This document shows positions 33,046-44,256 of a DNA stretch of 64,000 bases, one piece after another (position 1 is the first letter of the stretch; each line of letters opens with the position of its first letter). The stretch spans positions 198,593-262,592 of the forward strand of contig QKWP01000032.1 in NCBI GenBank assembly GCA_003550325.1, given 5' to 3'. This stretch comes from Gigaspora rosea (lineage: Eukaryota; Glomeromycota; Glomeromycetes; Diversisporales; Gigasporaceae). The notes beneath the pieces are model-generated. The model had not been told where the DNA came from, did not search any database, and worked only from the letters and a program-made list of their open reading frames with translations. The translations under genes were made by a program, and so were the position numbers.

Positions 33046-33426
33046 TACCGTATTTACTTGAAATAACGCATACCTGCGCGATATTTTGAGGGGATGCATG
33101 TTATTTCAAGTACACGCATGGTCGTTATTTCAGAGTAAAGGTCTAATTTCTAAAAAAATTGTGCATTATATATGTGTGATGCATAAAAAACCTGAATTTC
33201 TTAATTTTATATATAGCCTTTCTGATCTAAGTCAGATTTTTTCACTAAAAATATTCTTATTTCTGCTTGTTATTTGAATTCGATATTTTAGCAGATTATT
33301 ATTTAGCATTTGGAGTATCTGTTATATTGGACACACATGGCCATTATTTCGAAACCAACATGCTATTTTAAGAAAATGCAATTTTCAAAATAATGCTCAT
33401 ATGCATTATTTCGAGTAAATACGGTA
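33046..33426. mobile_element. Mariner-like MITE with CCGTATTTACT ends
   Basis: TACCGTATTTACTTGAAATA at the left and the complement TATTTCGAGTAAATACGGTA at the right (TA duplicated). The interior repeats GTTATTTC-GAGT and CATGGNCNTTATTTC motifs. Related sequence lies at 49490-49630 and 55650-56410. Confidence 0.65.
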
Positions 33427-34650
33427 TTATAAAATGCACTTATAGTATTTTACCATCACAGGTAAATTAGATTTGCAAATCTGTATAACAAAAACAAAAA
33501 ATAAATTTTAATACTTTAGAGTTAGGGTAAGGCCTGGGATTTTATTTGTGCATTAGTATATACAAAATTTAGCAAAAAATTTTTTTATTAGAGTAGTTTC
33601 ATAAGCAAAATTTAGAGATATAAATGTTTTTTTAAAAAAAATAAACAAAAAAACGAAATTTTTTGTTATACCTAATTTTAAATTTTGATTGGCTATTTTA
33701 ATATTTTTGTGTAATATAGTGTAAAACACCATAGTACATTTTAGTAAAACTCATTTAAAATTAAATAAAATAGCAATATTTTAAAAAATTGCTTGTAGCT
33801 TATTTTTTTTGTTTATGTAACTATTTTTATGCTCTAACAAGAATATTCTTTGCAAAATTTTGCTATAAAACTCTTTATTTTGCTTATACATTTTTACATT
33901 CTAGCTCTAACTAACAAAAAGAATATATTGTTTTAGTTGTTTTGATTTTATATTATACCAAATATTATAGAGTCTTTACAATACACTAGTGCAAAATAAT
34001 AAAATTCTTAAAAAAATAATTATAATTTAAAATAAAAAAATAATTTAAAATAAACAAAATATGGGCCGGTGCAAAAATGTAAATATACTAAAACTAATAG
34101 TTAATTTTGTCTATATATAAAAGTTTCTCAATTTTAATTATTTATTTATAATTTTTTTATATCAAATAAAGAGAACTTTAAGCTACTTTTTAATAGAATT
34201 TTTATTATCTTTTTGTAGTTTGTTTGTTGTCTTATAAATTTTTTTAAAATTTAATTTTTTTTAAAAAAAAACAAGAAAAATTTTTTTTTTTAAAAAAAAA
34301 TGATTTTTGCAATCAATATGCAACTTTGTAATTTGTATTAAGCAAGTGCATTGCCATATATATGCTAAATATACAGTTAAAATTTTAGTTTAATTGGATT
34401 AGTAGTTGTTAAAATATAAAATAAAAACTAATTATTATAATAAAGTTGTACACTTAAAGCTGGGTCCATCATGAATTTAAATTAATGTTAAGGTTAGGAT
34501 CAGTTTAGAGCCTATAGCAGATAGGAACTAAAGTTAGAAGGCCTATATGTAAACTTGTTACCCCAACATTTTTTTTATGGCCCAAGAAAGATTTAATCTC
34601 TCGTTTCTTGTATTTCTTGCATTTTTTACTTTTTTTGCTTCTTCGGAATG
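33427..34650. other. No gene seen
   Basis: AT-rich sequence with A/T runs (34255-34310). No coding signal. Confidence 0.35.
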
Positions 34651-35144
34651 ATCTGTGTATAGTGATTTGAACCGAGATCAAAATCATTAATCGGTTATCT
34701 GAACTGGTCCCACTCAATTTCAATCGGGTTTACCGGAACTGTTTCGGTTAACTCAGTTGACCCGCATCATCCGAATTACCTGGGTCAACTGGGTCAGAAT
34801 TTCTAATCGAATTATCGGTTAAACTGAATTGTCTGGATCAACTAGGTCAACTGGGTTAGTAGAGTTATTATATGAGTCAAAAAATAGTAACTCCAGTCAA
34901 TAGAATAAAGCTCTTTCACAAATAATATATAACCAACAGAAGCCGAACTCGGGTTATGTTAAAAAAAAAAATATAAAAAAAAGCAAAAAGCAAAAATATA
35001 TTTGAAAATATCTATAGATAACCTGTTTGACCTGAGTTGGCACAATTTTTGACCTGTGATTCACATAACCCGTCGGGTTAATCTAGGGATACTACAGATC
35101 TGTGATAGCATAAATTCAGATTTTATCACAGAAGCATATGCAAC

Positions 35145-35455
35145 TAGGGATGGTAAAGTCAGTTCAGGCCTGGTCTTGGTCCTAGGACCTGTGAGTCCTA
35201 TAACACGGACTTAAGGACCAGGTTCTTATATAATAAGTCCTAGAACTTATACTCAACCAATAGGATTAAGTTCTTGGACTTAGTTCTAATACTTTCCAAC
35301 CAATTAAAATTCTTTGTTTTATATTCTAATATATTTTATATTAGGACCTATTGTGGACCTATAGACCTAGGTCCTAAAATTGGGACCTAGTTTTTAAAGA
35401 CCAGGTCTCAAAACCAGGTCCTAAAGTCCCGGACTTAAAGACTTTACCATCTCTA
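35145..35455. mobile_element. hAT-like MITE with 8-bp duplication
   Basis: Ends TAGGGATGGTAAAGTC and complement of TAGAGATGGTAAAGTC. Flanks TATGCAAC (35137-35144) and TATGCGAC (35456-35463). Interior palindromic with GGTCCTAGGACCTG-type pieces. TAGGG ends and an 8-bp duplication fit hAT. Confidence 0.65.
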
Positions 35456-36327
35456 TATGCGACTGCTATATTTACATATCAAGATGAATTTTGCATAATT
35501 AATAAAGCATAGTTTGTATATAAAATAGCCGGAATTAAAGATTGAATAATATCGGGTTTATCAATTTCCCTACCAGTTCCTATTGAATGCAGCATTTAAT
35601 TGTACGAAACATAAATTTCATTATCAGATTTGAAATTTCAAATAACGGTAGAATGTTAAGTAATAAAATATATCGTTAAAGTAGTATAAAAATTTAATAA
35701 GAAACTTATATTAGGACACAAAGTTAATTTTTCGTTTTGAATAACATGGTGATCCAAAATTTCAGTTGGCTGGTCAGATTTGTTTTTTTTTTAATTTACT
35801 ATAAATTAATATGTTCATGTTCATACCTAGAAAATTTCAATTTTTTTTTCATTTCTATTGGATAATTCCAGAAAATTAAGGTCCCCATCAGGTGATACCG
35901 GAGAAAAAATTAAATAGCAAACATGGAATAATTGGCATGATTGAAATTTAAAAAATGGTCAGCGGGTTATGCTAAATGAAAAATTAACTTTGCGTGGCCT
36001 TATACTAAAATTTTGCAGAGAATTTTTTTGTTTAGTGCAAAAAACAGTTTTGTAAACATAACTCTTTTCGTAATTTTATATTACACTGATTTTGTGGGTT
36101 TATTGGTAAATTACTGATGGGTTCAGTACTTACAATAACGATAACAATAAAAATTTATAATAATAAATTTCACATATTTCTATCTAATCCACATAATTTG
36201 TAGCATAATTTAAAAAAATTTATCGCATAATTCGCATAATTTAAAGTGTAAAGCAAACAGAATTTGGTGTTTGTTGCAGCAAAAATTTAGAATCCCTAGG
36301 TCAATCCGTATGGGTCAGCTGATTCAG

Positions 36328-36534
36328 GTAACACCTCTAATGCAGTACAACCGTTTTTGTAATTGGTTAACCGGCTATCAACCGATTATGCTAAATTACC
36401 CGATTAAGCATTTTATTTAATCAGTTAACCGTAACACCTCTAATGCAGTACAACCGTTTTTGTAATTGGTTAACCGGCTATCAACCGATTATGCTGAATT
36501 ACTCGATTAAGCATTTTATTTAATCAGTTAACCG
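36328..36534. repeat. Tandem duplication of a 103-bp unit
   Basis: GTAACACCTCTAATGCAGTA begins at 36328 and again at 36431. The two copies are almost identical (A/G and C/T changes in CTAAATTACCCG vs CTGAATTACTCG), so the duplication is recent compared with its surroundings. Confidence 0.8.
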
Positions 36535-36679
36535 TATTTCTTTCGTTTCAGGTTAGTTACCCAATTATAGGCCAACTGGGTCAAATCACTATCTGTGTAA
36601 ACAAAAACTTGTGATTTTGATTGAAACAGAAGATCTTGTGATGGACCTGGCTTTAAGCAACCCCTATATATAGTAATTT

Positions 36680-37290
36680 GAGTTAATATATATGTACGCA
36701 AAGATACATATACCCACATCATGTAACCTATAGATTGCTACCAAGATTCAAGGTTGGGTATAATATTACATGATTAAAAAAATTCAAACCAAATATTCAT
36801 TTTGACAAAATTCACTCATTTTGCAAGAAATTGCATACTAAACCACTTTTTGCGCATTAATAAAAAGATTTCTTTGACAATTTTACTATATGGAGGTGAG
36901 TCAATAAAAAAGGGTCAAATTTTTCTAAGTAAAAGTTTTCTTGACTTTAAGCTTAAATATCTTAACAACTATCTTAATAAATTTAATAAATTTTTTTTAT
37001 TTTAATTTTATATAATTTCAAGATTAAAATAAAAATTTTTTAGCAAATTTGATTAAATAGTTGTCAAGATATTTTAGTTTAAAATTAAAAAAATTTTACT
37101 AAAAATGATTTGTCCCTTTTCTACTGACTCACTTCGGCTAAACCCAAACCCTAATATAATTCTCACCTAATTCTAACCTAATATAAACAATATTAGTATT
37201 ACTATTTTGTATGTAATACTGTATGATCAAAATAATAGGTACAAAAAATTTAATGTACTCTATAGATATATTTATATTGATTCTAGTAAT
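36680..37290. mobile_element. Family F element (copy of 24606-24965) split by a nested insert
   Basis: TAATATATATGTACGC, GCATACTAAACCACTTTTTG, CGCATTAATAAAAAGATTTC, then after an insertion AAACCCAAACCCTAATATAA and AATATAAACAATATTAG, colinear with 24606-24965. Confidence 0.6.
36896..37132. mobile_element. MITE with GTGAGTCA ends nested in family F
   Basis: Ends GTGAGTCAATAAAAAAGGGT and complement of GTGAGTCAGTAGAAAAGGGA. It interrupts the family F copy where 24800-24815 is continuous. The interior forms a long AT palindrome. Target duplication not clear. Confidence 0.6.
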
Positions 37291-38440
37291 TTTTATGTAG
37301 TAATTATTACTAAATTTTAAAAATTGTATTTTAATAACTATAATTCAATTAAGCTAAAATTTTAACTATATATTTAGCATATATATAACAATATACTTGT
37401 ACAATATATATAAACTTACAAAAGTAATATATTTATAACAAAAATAATTTTTTTAAAAGGACTTTTTTGAATTTTTCTTAAAAAAGATTAAAATTTTAAA
37501 AAATTATTATACAATTAAATGTCTATAAAAGGATAATAAAAATTAGACATTACTTTATAGGGACCCATGATTGACAAATAAAATTTGATCATGTGAATCA
37601 CATGCTTGATTGATCAAATCAATCGATCACGTGATTCATGTGATCAATTTTTATTTATTAATTATATTACTTAAAATTTTATTAAACAAATCTATAATTT
37701 TATTATTAAAAAAAAATAGACTTAATATAAAATTTTAAATTTACTCAAATTGGTAAAGTATTTTAAACTAATTTAAAGGTACAAATTACCTGATTATTTG
37801 TTTTAAATTATATATCGTATTTTATATAATTCTAAAACCAATCCATCCAAATAAAAACTTAGACTACAAAAATCTTCTTTAACTAATTTATCCCAGCATA
37901 TAGAATTATATTCACTAAAAGTTTTGTCAGTACTTTTAACTATTATAACTACAACAAGATATGTTCATTTGTCACATAATCTCAAAATAAATCTTTGTTA
38001 AAACCATCTTTAGTTCCTCAAAATAGTAATTTAAATGTAGTGACGAAATTTACTACCAACAATGATAATATCACTAAAGAAATAAAAAACCACTAAAGAA
38101 GGCTTCAACAATTCAGGCCTTCAATTTCAAATGAAGAAATATCTAAAAAATGAAAGAAGCTATTTTAAAAAAAAAATCTTGTAAAAAAAAAGACTAGTAA
38201 AGAAAAAAAGGCTAGTACTTATCTGAAAGACCAGCTTTAAATAATAATACCATTAAAGACTTCAACAATAACAATTCCAAGGCCTTATTTATTTTATGTC
38301 TTAGACCCTCTAAATGAAAAAGTACCTAAGGAGAGCACCAAAAATTACCTAATTAGGGTTTCACTAAGTAGCTGACCCTCCTACCCCCTATCTGATAATT
38401 TTTCTAAGCATTTGATTGGTTAAAATTTAATAATATATAT
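37291..38440. other. No gene seen; short palindromes
   Basis: Holds a tight palindrome ATCACATG..GATTGATCAAATC..CACGTGATTCATGTGATC near 37590-37645 and otherwise AT-rich sequence. Confidence 0.3.
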
Positions 38441-38682
38441 ATATCTATATTAAAAATTGTATAACTTTTGATCTACTGGCCTGTTTTGAATGATTCAACT
38501 ACCAAAATGTTTGTCTCAGTGAAACGATTCTAACAAGTCCAAAACCATCAAAACCCAATCACAGGATCCCAAGATCGTTCAGCATTTGTGTAAATTTAAT
38601 TGATAATACATCCAGAATAGGTGAAATATGGCATGCTTTCATCTAAAAATTTTTTTACTAAGTTAAAGATATATGTCCACTA

Positions 38683-38861
38683 GGACCCCGAAATATATAT
38701 AGATAGGTCAGGTATGAGTTTGCTTATTTTTGAGGTTTTTTATGCAGATCTTTTCTATTTATAGTAATTTTTTTGCTTATTTTTAAAGTTTTTTCTGCAA
38801 ATCATTCCTTTTTTAGTAACCCTAGAATTAACCTGACCTATTTATATATATTTCGGGGTCC
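38683..38861. mobile_element. Mutator-like MITE family M, copy 3, with verified empty site
   Basis: GGACCCCGAAATATATATAG and complement ends. TGTCCACTA on both sides (38673-38681 and 38863-38871). The uninterrupted paralogue GATACATGTCCACTAATTAA at about 39068 shows the pre-insertion site. A 9-bp duplication is typical of Mutator-like elements. Confidence 0.7.
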
Positions 38862-39059
38862 TTGTCCACTAATTGAAAGTTGTAGAGCTTGTTGAGATGC
38901 ATCTAACAGTCATCTAACGCTAGTTAGATCATCCAACTTGGCCTAGTAGAAGGCAAGTTATCGTCGAAAAAACAATTGGCTGACTATATAAAAATCCGTA
39001 ACAGAAATCATATATGAAAATCACTATAGGCAAAATGTGCGTGCTTCTATCTAATCTTT

Positions 39060-39400
39060 TTTCTTACTAAGTTAACGATACATGTCCACTAATTAAAAGT
39101 CGTAGAGCTCATCAAGACGCATCCAACTGTGGTTAGATCATCCAAATCGGCCCAGTGGATGGTGAGATGTCATCAAATAACATTGGCCAATTATATAAAA
39201 TATGTATAAAACAATGTTTTTATATAGTTTGCCAATCGTTTTTTGACTATATCTCACTATCCACTAGGCCGATTTGGATGATCTAACTACGTTAGATGCA
39301 TCTCGATGAGCTCTACAACTTTTAATTAGTGACATGTATTATTAACTTAGTAAGAAAAACTTTTAGATGGAAGCATGCCACATTTCACCTATGTGATTTC
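39060..39400. mobile_element. Foldback family P1 copy
   Basis: GTCGTAGAGCTCATCAAGAC, ATCCAAATCGGCCCAGTGGA and their mirrored counterparts CCACTAGGCCGATTTGGAT and GAGCTCTACAAC around a TATATAAAATATGTAT centre. Confidence 0.6.
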
Positions 39401-40264
39401 TGTCACATAGTTGACCAATTGTTTTTGACGATATCTCACCATCCACTTTGCCGATTTGGATGATCTAACCACTATTAGATGCGTCTCTATGAGCTCTACA
39501 ACTTTAAATTAGTAACATGTATCATTAACTTAGTAAGAAAAAAATTTAGATGGAATCACGCCACATTTTATTAATCTAATTTCATCAAAATAATAAGAAA
39601 ATCTTTAATGTTCTTGTGATCCCGTGATTAAATTTTAACAATTTTGGGCTCGTTGAAATTGTCTCTTCAAGGTGGTTATTTTGGTAGTAAAATTATCAAG
39701 AATGGACCAGTCAATTAAAAGTTATCAACGATTTTATTTTAATTTCAAATTTTGTTTTACACAAATTATTTTGATTAAATAATAATATCTTGTGAACTAT
39801 TGATTATAATTACATAATTTTAGTACCATCTGATTCGACTCATTATGACAAATTGAATTGTACCAAAATCGTATAATTTGGATCAATAGTTCACAAATAT
39901 CATTAGAGATCTTTAGTGTGCCGAATTAGGTACTGTACCAAATTGGACTATTTTTTAAAATAATCATTAAATATGATATTGTATGATTAAGTAAACAGAT
40001 TTGGGTAATTTTGATTCCATTTGATTCGTCTCAATAAGATGAATCGAATAGTACCAAAATTATCTGATTCTGATTGATATGGCAGGTGGTATACATATTT
40101 AATTATTAATTGTTTATAGAATACAAATCTTTGTTGATCTTAGGATTCTGTGATTAGAATTTAATAATTTTGAACTTGTTAGAATCGTCTCACAGAGGTG
40201 AACATTTTGGTAGTTAAATCATCAAAAATGGACTAGTAAATCAAAAGTTATTCAATATTAAAAA

Positions 40265-40330
40265 TTATATATATATAATAATATATATAAATATATATTT
40301 ATATATATTATATATATTATTATATATAGG
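40265..40330. repeat. TA-rich palindromic microsatellite
   Basis: Runs of ATATAT with a self-complementary ATATATTTATATATATTA core. Confidence 0.8.
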
Positions 40331-40369
40331 ACCTAATAAATTCTCTACCTCTATCCACCTAAAAACAGG

Positions 40370-42425
40370 TGATAAATAGTGCTCCCCTAAGTAGTAGGTT
40401 ATATATGATTAGAGGTTGCTAGCTAGGGGTCGCTTAGCCATTTGTGATTGGTTAAAAACCCTGCTACATATAAAAAATAAGACAGATTTTTATTGGCTAC
40501 TTGTCATGTTTATATTAAAACATAAGGCCAATTTGATTGATTAATAGACGTGTATAATTTGCTTATATTCTAGGGTTATGTCTATTATAATAAGATATTA
40601 GACGCAATTTGATTGGTCAAAAACCCGTTAAATATAAAAAATAAGACAGATTTTTATTAGCTATTTGTCATATTTTTTCATAAAATATATGACGCAATTT
40701 GATTGGTTGGACTTTTATAAGTTAATAAGTGGTAGGTTATATATGATTAGGGGTTACTAGCTAGGGTTGCTCAGCCATTTGTGATTGGCCAAAACCCCAT
40801 CACATATAAAAAAATAAGACAGATTTTTATTGGCTATTTGTTGTGTTTATATTAAAACATAAGATTAATTTAATTGGTTAATAGACATGTATAATTTGTT
40901 TATATTCTAGAGTTAGGTCTATTATAATTAGGGTTGCGGCCCCAACTCTTTTTTTTAGTTATGGTGTTTCTCCTTAGTTTGGGTTTGGGAATCGGTATTT
41001 CTACCTAGTTGGGTTCATAACCCAAACCCAAATATGTATCCCATTTCGGTATATAGTGTTAAACTCAAAAACTACTAAAAAATGAAAAGAACTTTATATT
41101 AAGAAGCTTACAAACTATTAATACACGCAAAAAGAATTTATCTCTTTTTTAAAAATAGATAAATAACACGTAAATTGATATTTATTATTAATAAACCCAA
41201 GCTCTAATCGATCAACAAATTCAATGTGAATAGATTATTAACGAAGCTATTTCTTGTTCTTTATTACCGATACATTTTGAAAAGTAATTAAAATAATTCT
41301 ATTTTATTTTAAATTACCATGACTCTTATTAAAGATGCCACATAGCTCACATATCCCTTAGCCCATATAATTATTAATAAACTATATATTATCGACTACT
41401 ACTTAATCCAAAGTTACATTTATTACTCTTGTAATATAACTTTATAAATGTAAAATATATAGTAAACGTTAGTACAAGTCTATTATTATTATAAGATTTA
41501 GTATATTAAATAGTGCACTCAAAGTTCCAAGTTTAAAGCTTACATGTAATGTTTCAATCTTCTTTTTTTAATGACTGTTTTTGGCATTTAAAACTTATAT
41601 ACAGTTAATATAACTAGTATTAGTGTATATAGTAAAAATATTCACATCTAAGTGAAGTTCTTGAAGAGGTGAATTATTTTAGATTAATTTTAACAGTGAA
41701 TATCTATGTTCATTTAGAGCTAGAATATGATTTCATAGTAATTTTTTGTTGGTAAAACGTTATGTTCTCAAAAAGTACTTTATAAGTTACCCGGTCATCC
41801 TATGAGCTAAATATGGTATACAGTATCAGTAAGTTTTGTATTCGATATTTACCTGATACTTATTTATCAGTTTGATGTCAAAATTTCGCAATCTTTTTGG
41901 CTAAAGTGCCAAACTTTAAATGACCTCTTTGTTTGGGATGTGTCCCAAACCCATAATATAATTTATATGTCAGAATGTTTGATATTATAGCAAACTAGAG
42001 ACATTTTGCGAAACCTAGTAAATACTATTTGGAATTCTACCAAATCCCAAACTAGTAAGTTGGGCCGCAACCCTAATTATAATAAAATATATGATGCAAT
42101 TTATTGGTCAAAAATCCTGTTATATATAAAAAATAAGACAGATTTTTGTTGGCTATTTGTCGCATTTATAATAAAATATAAGACGCAATTTGATTGGTTG
42201 AACTTTTATAAGTTGGTAAATAGTAGATTATATGATTAGAGATTGCTAGCTAGGGGTCGCTCGGCCATTTGTGATTGGTCAAAAACACCACTACATATAA
42301 AAAAACAAGATAGATTTTTATTGGCTACTTGTTATGTTTATATTAAAATATAAGGACAATTTGATTGGTTAATAATATGTATAATTTGTTTACATTCTAG
42401 AATTAGGTCTATTAATACACAATTT
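40370..42425. repeat. Tandem units of about 350 bp, interrupted by a hAT-like element
   Basis: The unit includes GTAGGTTATATATGATTAG, TTGCTAGCTAGGGGTCGC, CATTTGTGATTGG, AAAAAATAAGACAGATTTTT and ACGCAATTTGATTGGT. Copies start near 40395, 40730 and 42225, with part units between. The element at 40929-42075 lies within one unit. Confidence 0.65.
40929..42075. mobile_element. hAT-like element of 1147 bp, non-autonomous
   Basis: Ends TAGGGTTGCGGCCCCAACT and complement of TAGGGTTGCGGCCCAACTTA. ATTATAAT duplicated on both sides (40921-40928, 42076-42083). The parallel repeat unit at about 40587 (TCTATTATAATAAGAT) shows the empty site. The interior repeats TTTGGGTTTGGG/CCCAAACCCAAA inverted. No intact transposase frame recognised. 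Confidence 0.7.
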
Positions 42426-42474
42426 TCCAGTCAACTGGTTCAAAAATTTTTTTTATATATATAAATTTTACTAT

Positions 42475-42705
42475 AAGTGCAAATGCACAGCATCTCTATC
42501 TAAAACTTTTTTTTATACTAAGTTAATCACTTTTCTAGCTTAAGAAACTTTTGTAAAGCTCATTAAAACACATCTAATAGTGGTTAGAGCGTCAAAATCA
42601 GCTTGGTAGATACTAAGTTATCTTTAAAAAACCTTTCTTTTACTATGTAAATTTCTTTACAAACAATAGTATTGTTTATAAAGAAATTTATATAGTAAAA
42701 CTTTT
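42475..42705. repeat. Partial P1 foldback
   Basis: GTAAAGCTCATTAAAACACA, TCTAATAGTGGTTAGAGCGT and a hairpin of TTTACTATGTAAATTTCTTT with its complement around AACAATAGTATTGTTTA. Confidence 0.5.
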
Positions 42706-42993
42706 AACTAACCTTGTGTTTATAATTAAATACGTAAAAAATTATGGTGCTTATATATTTAATTATAAGCCAAATATGTGTTAAAAAGGGCAGTTTTTTA
42801 AAAATTTGCTTCCAAGTTTATCCTTGAAGTTGTCAACCCATCATAAACCCATCGTTCCCCTCCTCAAACACCCGAATATTTCAACAAACAGTAAAAGCAC
42901 TTCTTTCTACAGCTTAGCATAGCTCTTTTATTGAGTTTTATTGGTTTTTTAACTTGTCCAGACGTCAAAGAAGCTCTTTTGTTAGTTGTAATA

Positions 42994-43470
42994 CAGAAAT
43001 AGGCAAATAAGCCATTAACATCTCTCAAATTATTGCGAAGTGATAGGATATCACGTGATCGAAAAGAAGAGCAAGCACATGAACTGTCACTAATATAAGC
43101 TATTACAGGTAAGGCTCAAAGCATGTGAAAATCGGAAAATGGCGCAGGGAAGATCAAAGACAAATAGGGCGCTATAATAGGAATAGCGGGTAGGTTATGT
43201 ATCACGTTTCTTGTGAAACATGAAATGTATCCAAACATCCCTACATTTCATGTTCCACAAGAAACGTACTGGTATACGCTTACATAACCTACCCACTATT
43301 GTAGCGCCTTATTTGTCTTTGATCTTCCCTGCGCCATTTTCGCCTTACCTGTAATAGCTTATATTAGTGACAGTTCATGTGCTTGCTCTTCTTTTCGATC
43401 ACGTGATATCCTATCACTTAGCAATAATTTGAGAGATGTTAATGGCTTATTTGCCTATTTATAATTTCTG
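42994..43470. mobile_element. Near-perfect 477-bp palindrome with TA flanks
   Basis: CAGAAAT at 42994 and ATTTCTG ending 43470, flanked by TA. Arms of over 200 bp are almost identical (for example GATAGGATATCACGTGATCG, CTGTCACTAATATAAGC, GAAGATCAAAGACAAATA, AAGAAACGT), with a short loop near 43225-43245. The left arm has an extra ~20-base stretch near 43114. It is better preserved than the other foldbacks here. Confidence 0.75.
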
Positions 43471-43700
43471 TAATTGGCATTTTAAAAATAAATATACAAG
43501 CCGGGTCAGCCACAAAACATCTTCGTGATGGGTAATTGGCATTTTAAAAACTAAATATACGTACAAATCCTGAAATCAATAAACAACTTAAGCAAATAAA
43601 TATACAAGCTGGGTCAGCCACAAAACATCTTCAGGATGGGTAATTGGCATTTTAAAAACTAAATATATGTACAAATCAATAAACAACTTAAGCATTAAAT
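43471..43700. repeat. Direct repeats after the palindrome
   Basis: GTAATTGGCATTTTAAAAA occurs three times (43471, 43531, 43640), and CGGGTCAGCCACAAAACATC twice, giving overlapping units of about 60-110 bases. Confidence 0.7.
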
Positions 43701-43847
43701 ATAAATAAAAAACCTCGATAATAATTTATTAATTGGGCAAATATATACAATTATAAGGATATTTTATTATTTCTATTAATTTTTAAATAGCGAGAGCACT
43801 TGAGTTTCAGAGTTTCATGATTATCTGAAATTTTCAGCAATCGTTTT

Positions 43848-43932
43848 TATTTTATTTTTATTTTATTTTTATTTTTATTTTTTATTTTATTTTATTTTTA
43901 TTTTATTTTTATTTTATTTTTATTTTTTTTTT
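43848..43932. repeat. (TTTTA)n low-complexity tract
   Basis: About 85 bases of TTTTATTTTTATTTTATTTT units ending in a T run. Confidence 0.85.
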
Positions 43933-44177
43933 TGGGGAAGCACTAGGGTTTCGTCTTTCTTCAGTGGAATTTGAGGTTTCAGGGGCTTCGTCATTTTGGG
44001 ATTTTGGGGCTTAGGTCTCGTTTTGCATCATCAAGCAAAAAAGGTTTCAACTAAAATTACATTATAATTAATATGTAACAGGTTAGTACAGTATATAGTA
44101 ATACAGTACGATACAGCGCATTCTTTTCTAACTCCCGTTAAACCACTCAAGTGCCTAGTTTTCTGTTAATATTTTTC

Positions 44178-44185
44178 TATAAATA
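44178..44185 (+). promoter_or_regulatory. TATA box of the secreted-protein gene
   Basis: TATAAATA about 72 bases upstream of the ATG at 44257, within a pyrimidine-rich promoter region. Confidence 0.5.
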
Positions 44186-44256
44186 CAGTATTCATTTATT
44201 TTATCTTTTTTTCATCAATTCACATAGAAAGATATACGAACAAACATTTAATTAAA

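Larger units (their letters stand above)
34655..36595. mobile_element. Possible 1.9-kb TIR element
   Basis: ATAGTGATTTGAACC near 34660 and GGGTCAAATCACTATC near 36578 form inverted ends. Both ends lead into CGGTTAACC/AACTGGGTCAA-type repeats (34680-34860, 36340-36560). Nested element at 35145-35455. No transposase seen. A minus-strand frame at the left end is within the repeat. Confidence 0.35.
38440..40265. mobile_element. Large foldback family P2, copy 1, with nested P1 and M elements
   Basis: Outer arms share TAACTTTTGATCTACTGG, ACCAAAATGTT..CTCAGTGAAACGATTCTAACA and the complement at 40150-40260, and internal arms near 39600-39700. Central hairpins contain TTTTGGTACCATTTGATTCG-type units (39820, 40010). 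P1 arms occupy 38870-39570. Copy 2 is at 45978-47083. Confidence 0.45.

Noticed and set aside
9186..44100. tRNA or rRNA genes
   Set aside because: None of the hairpins inspected by eye has the conserved tRNA arms, and no rRNA-like GC-rich block is present; a tRNAscan or Rfam search would settle it.
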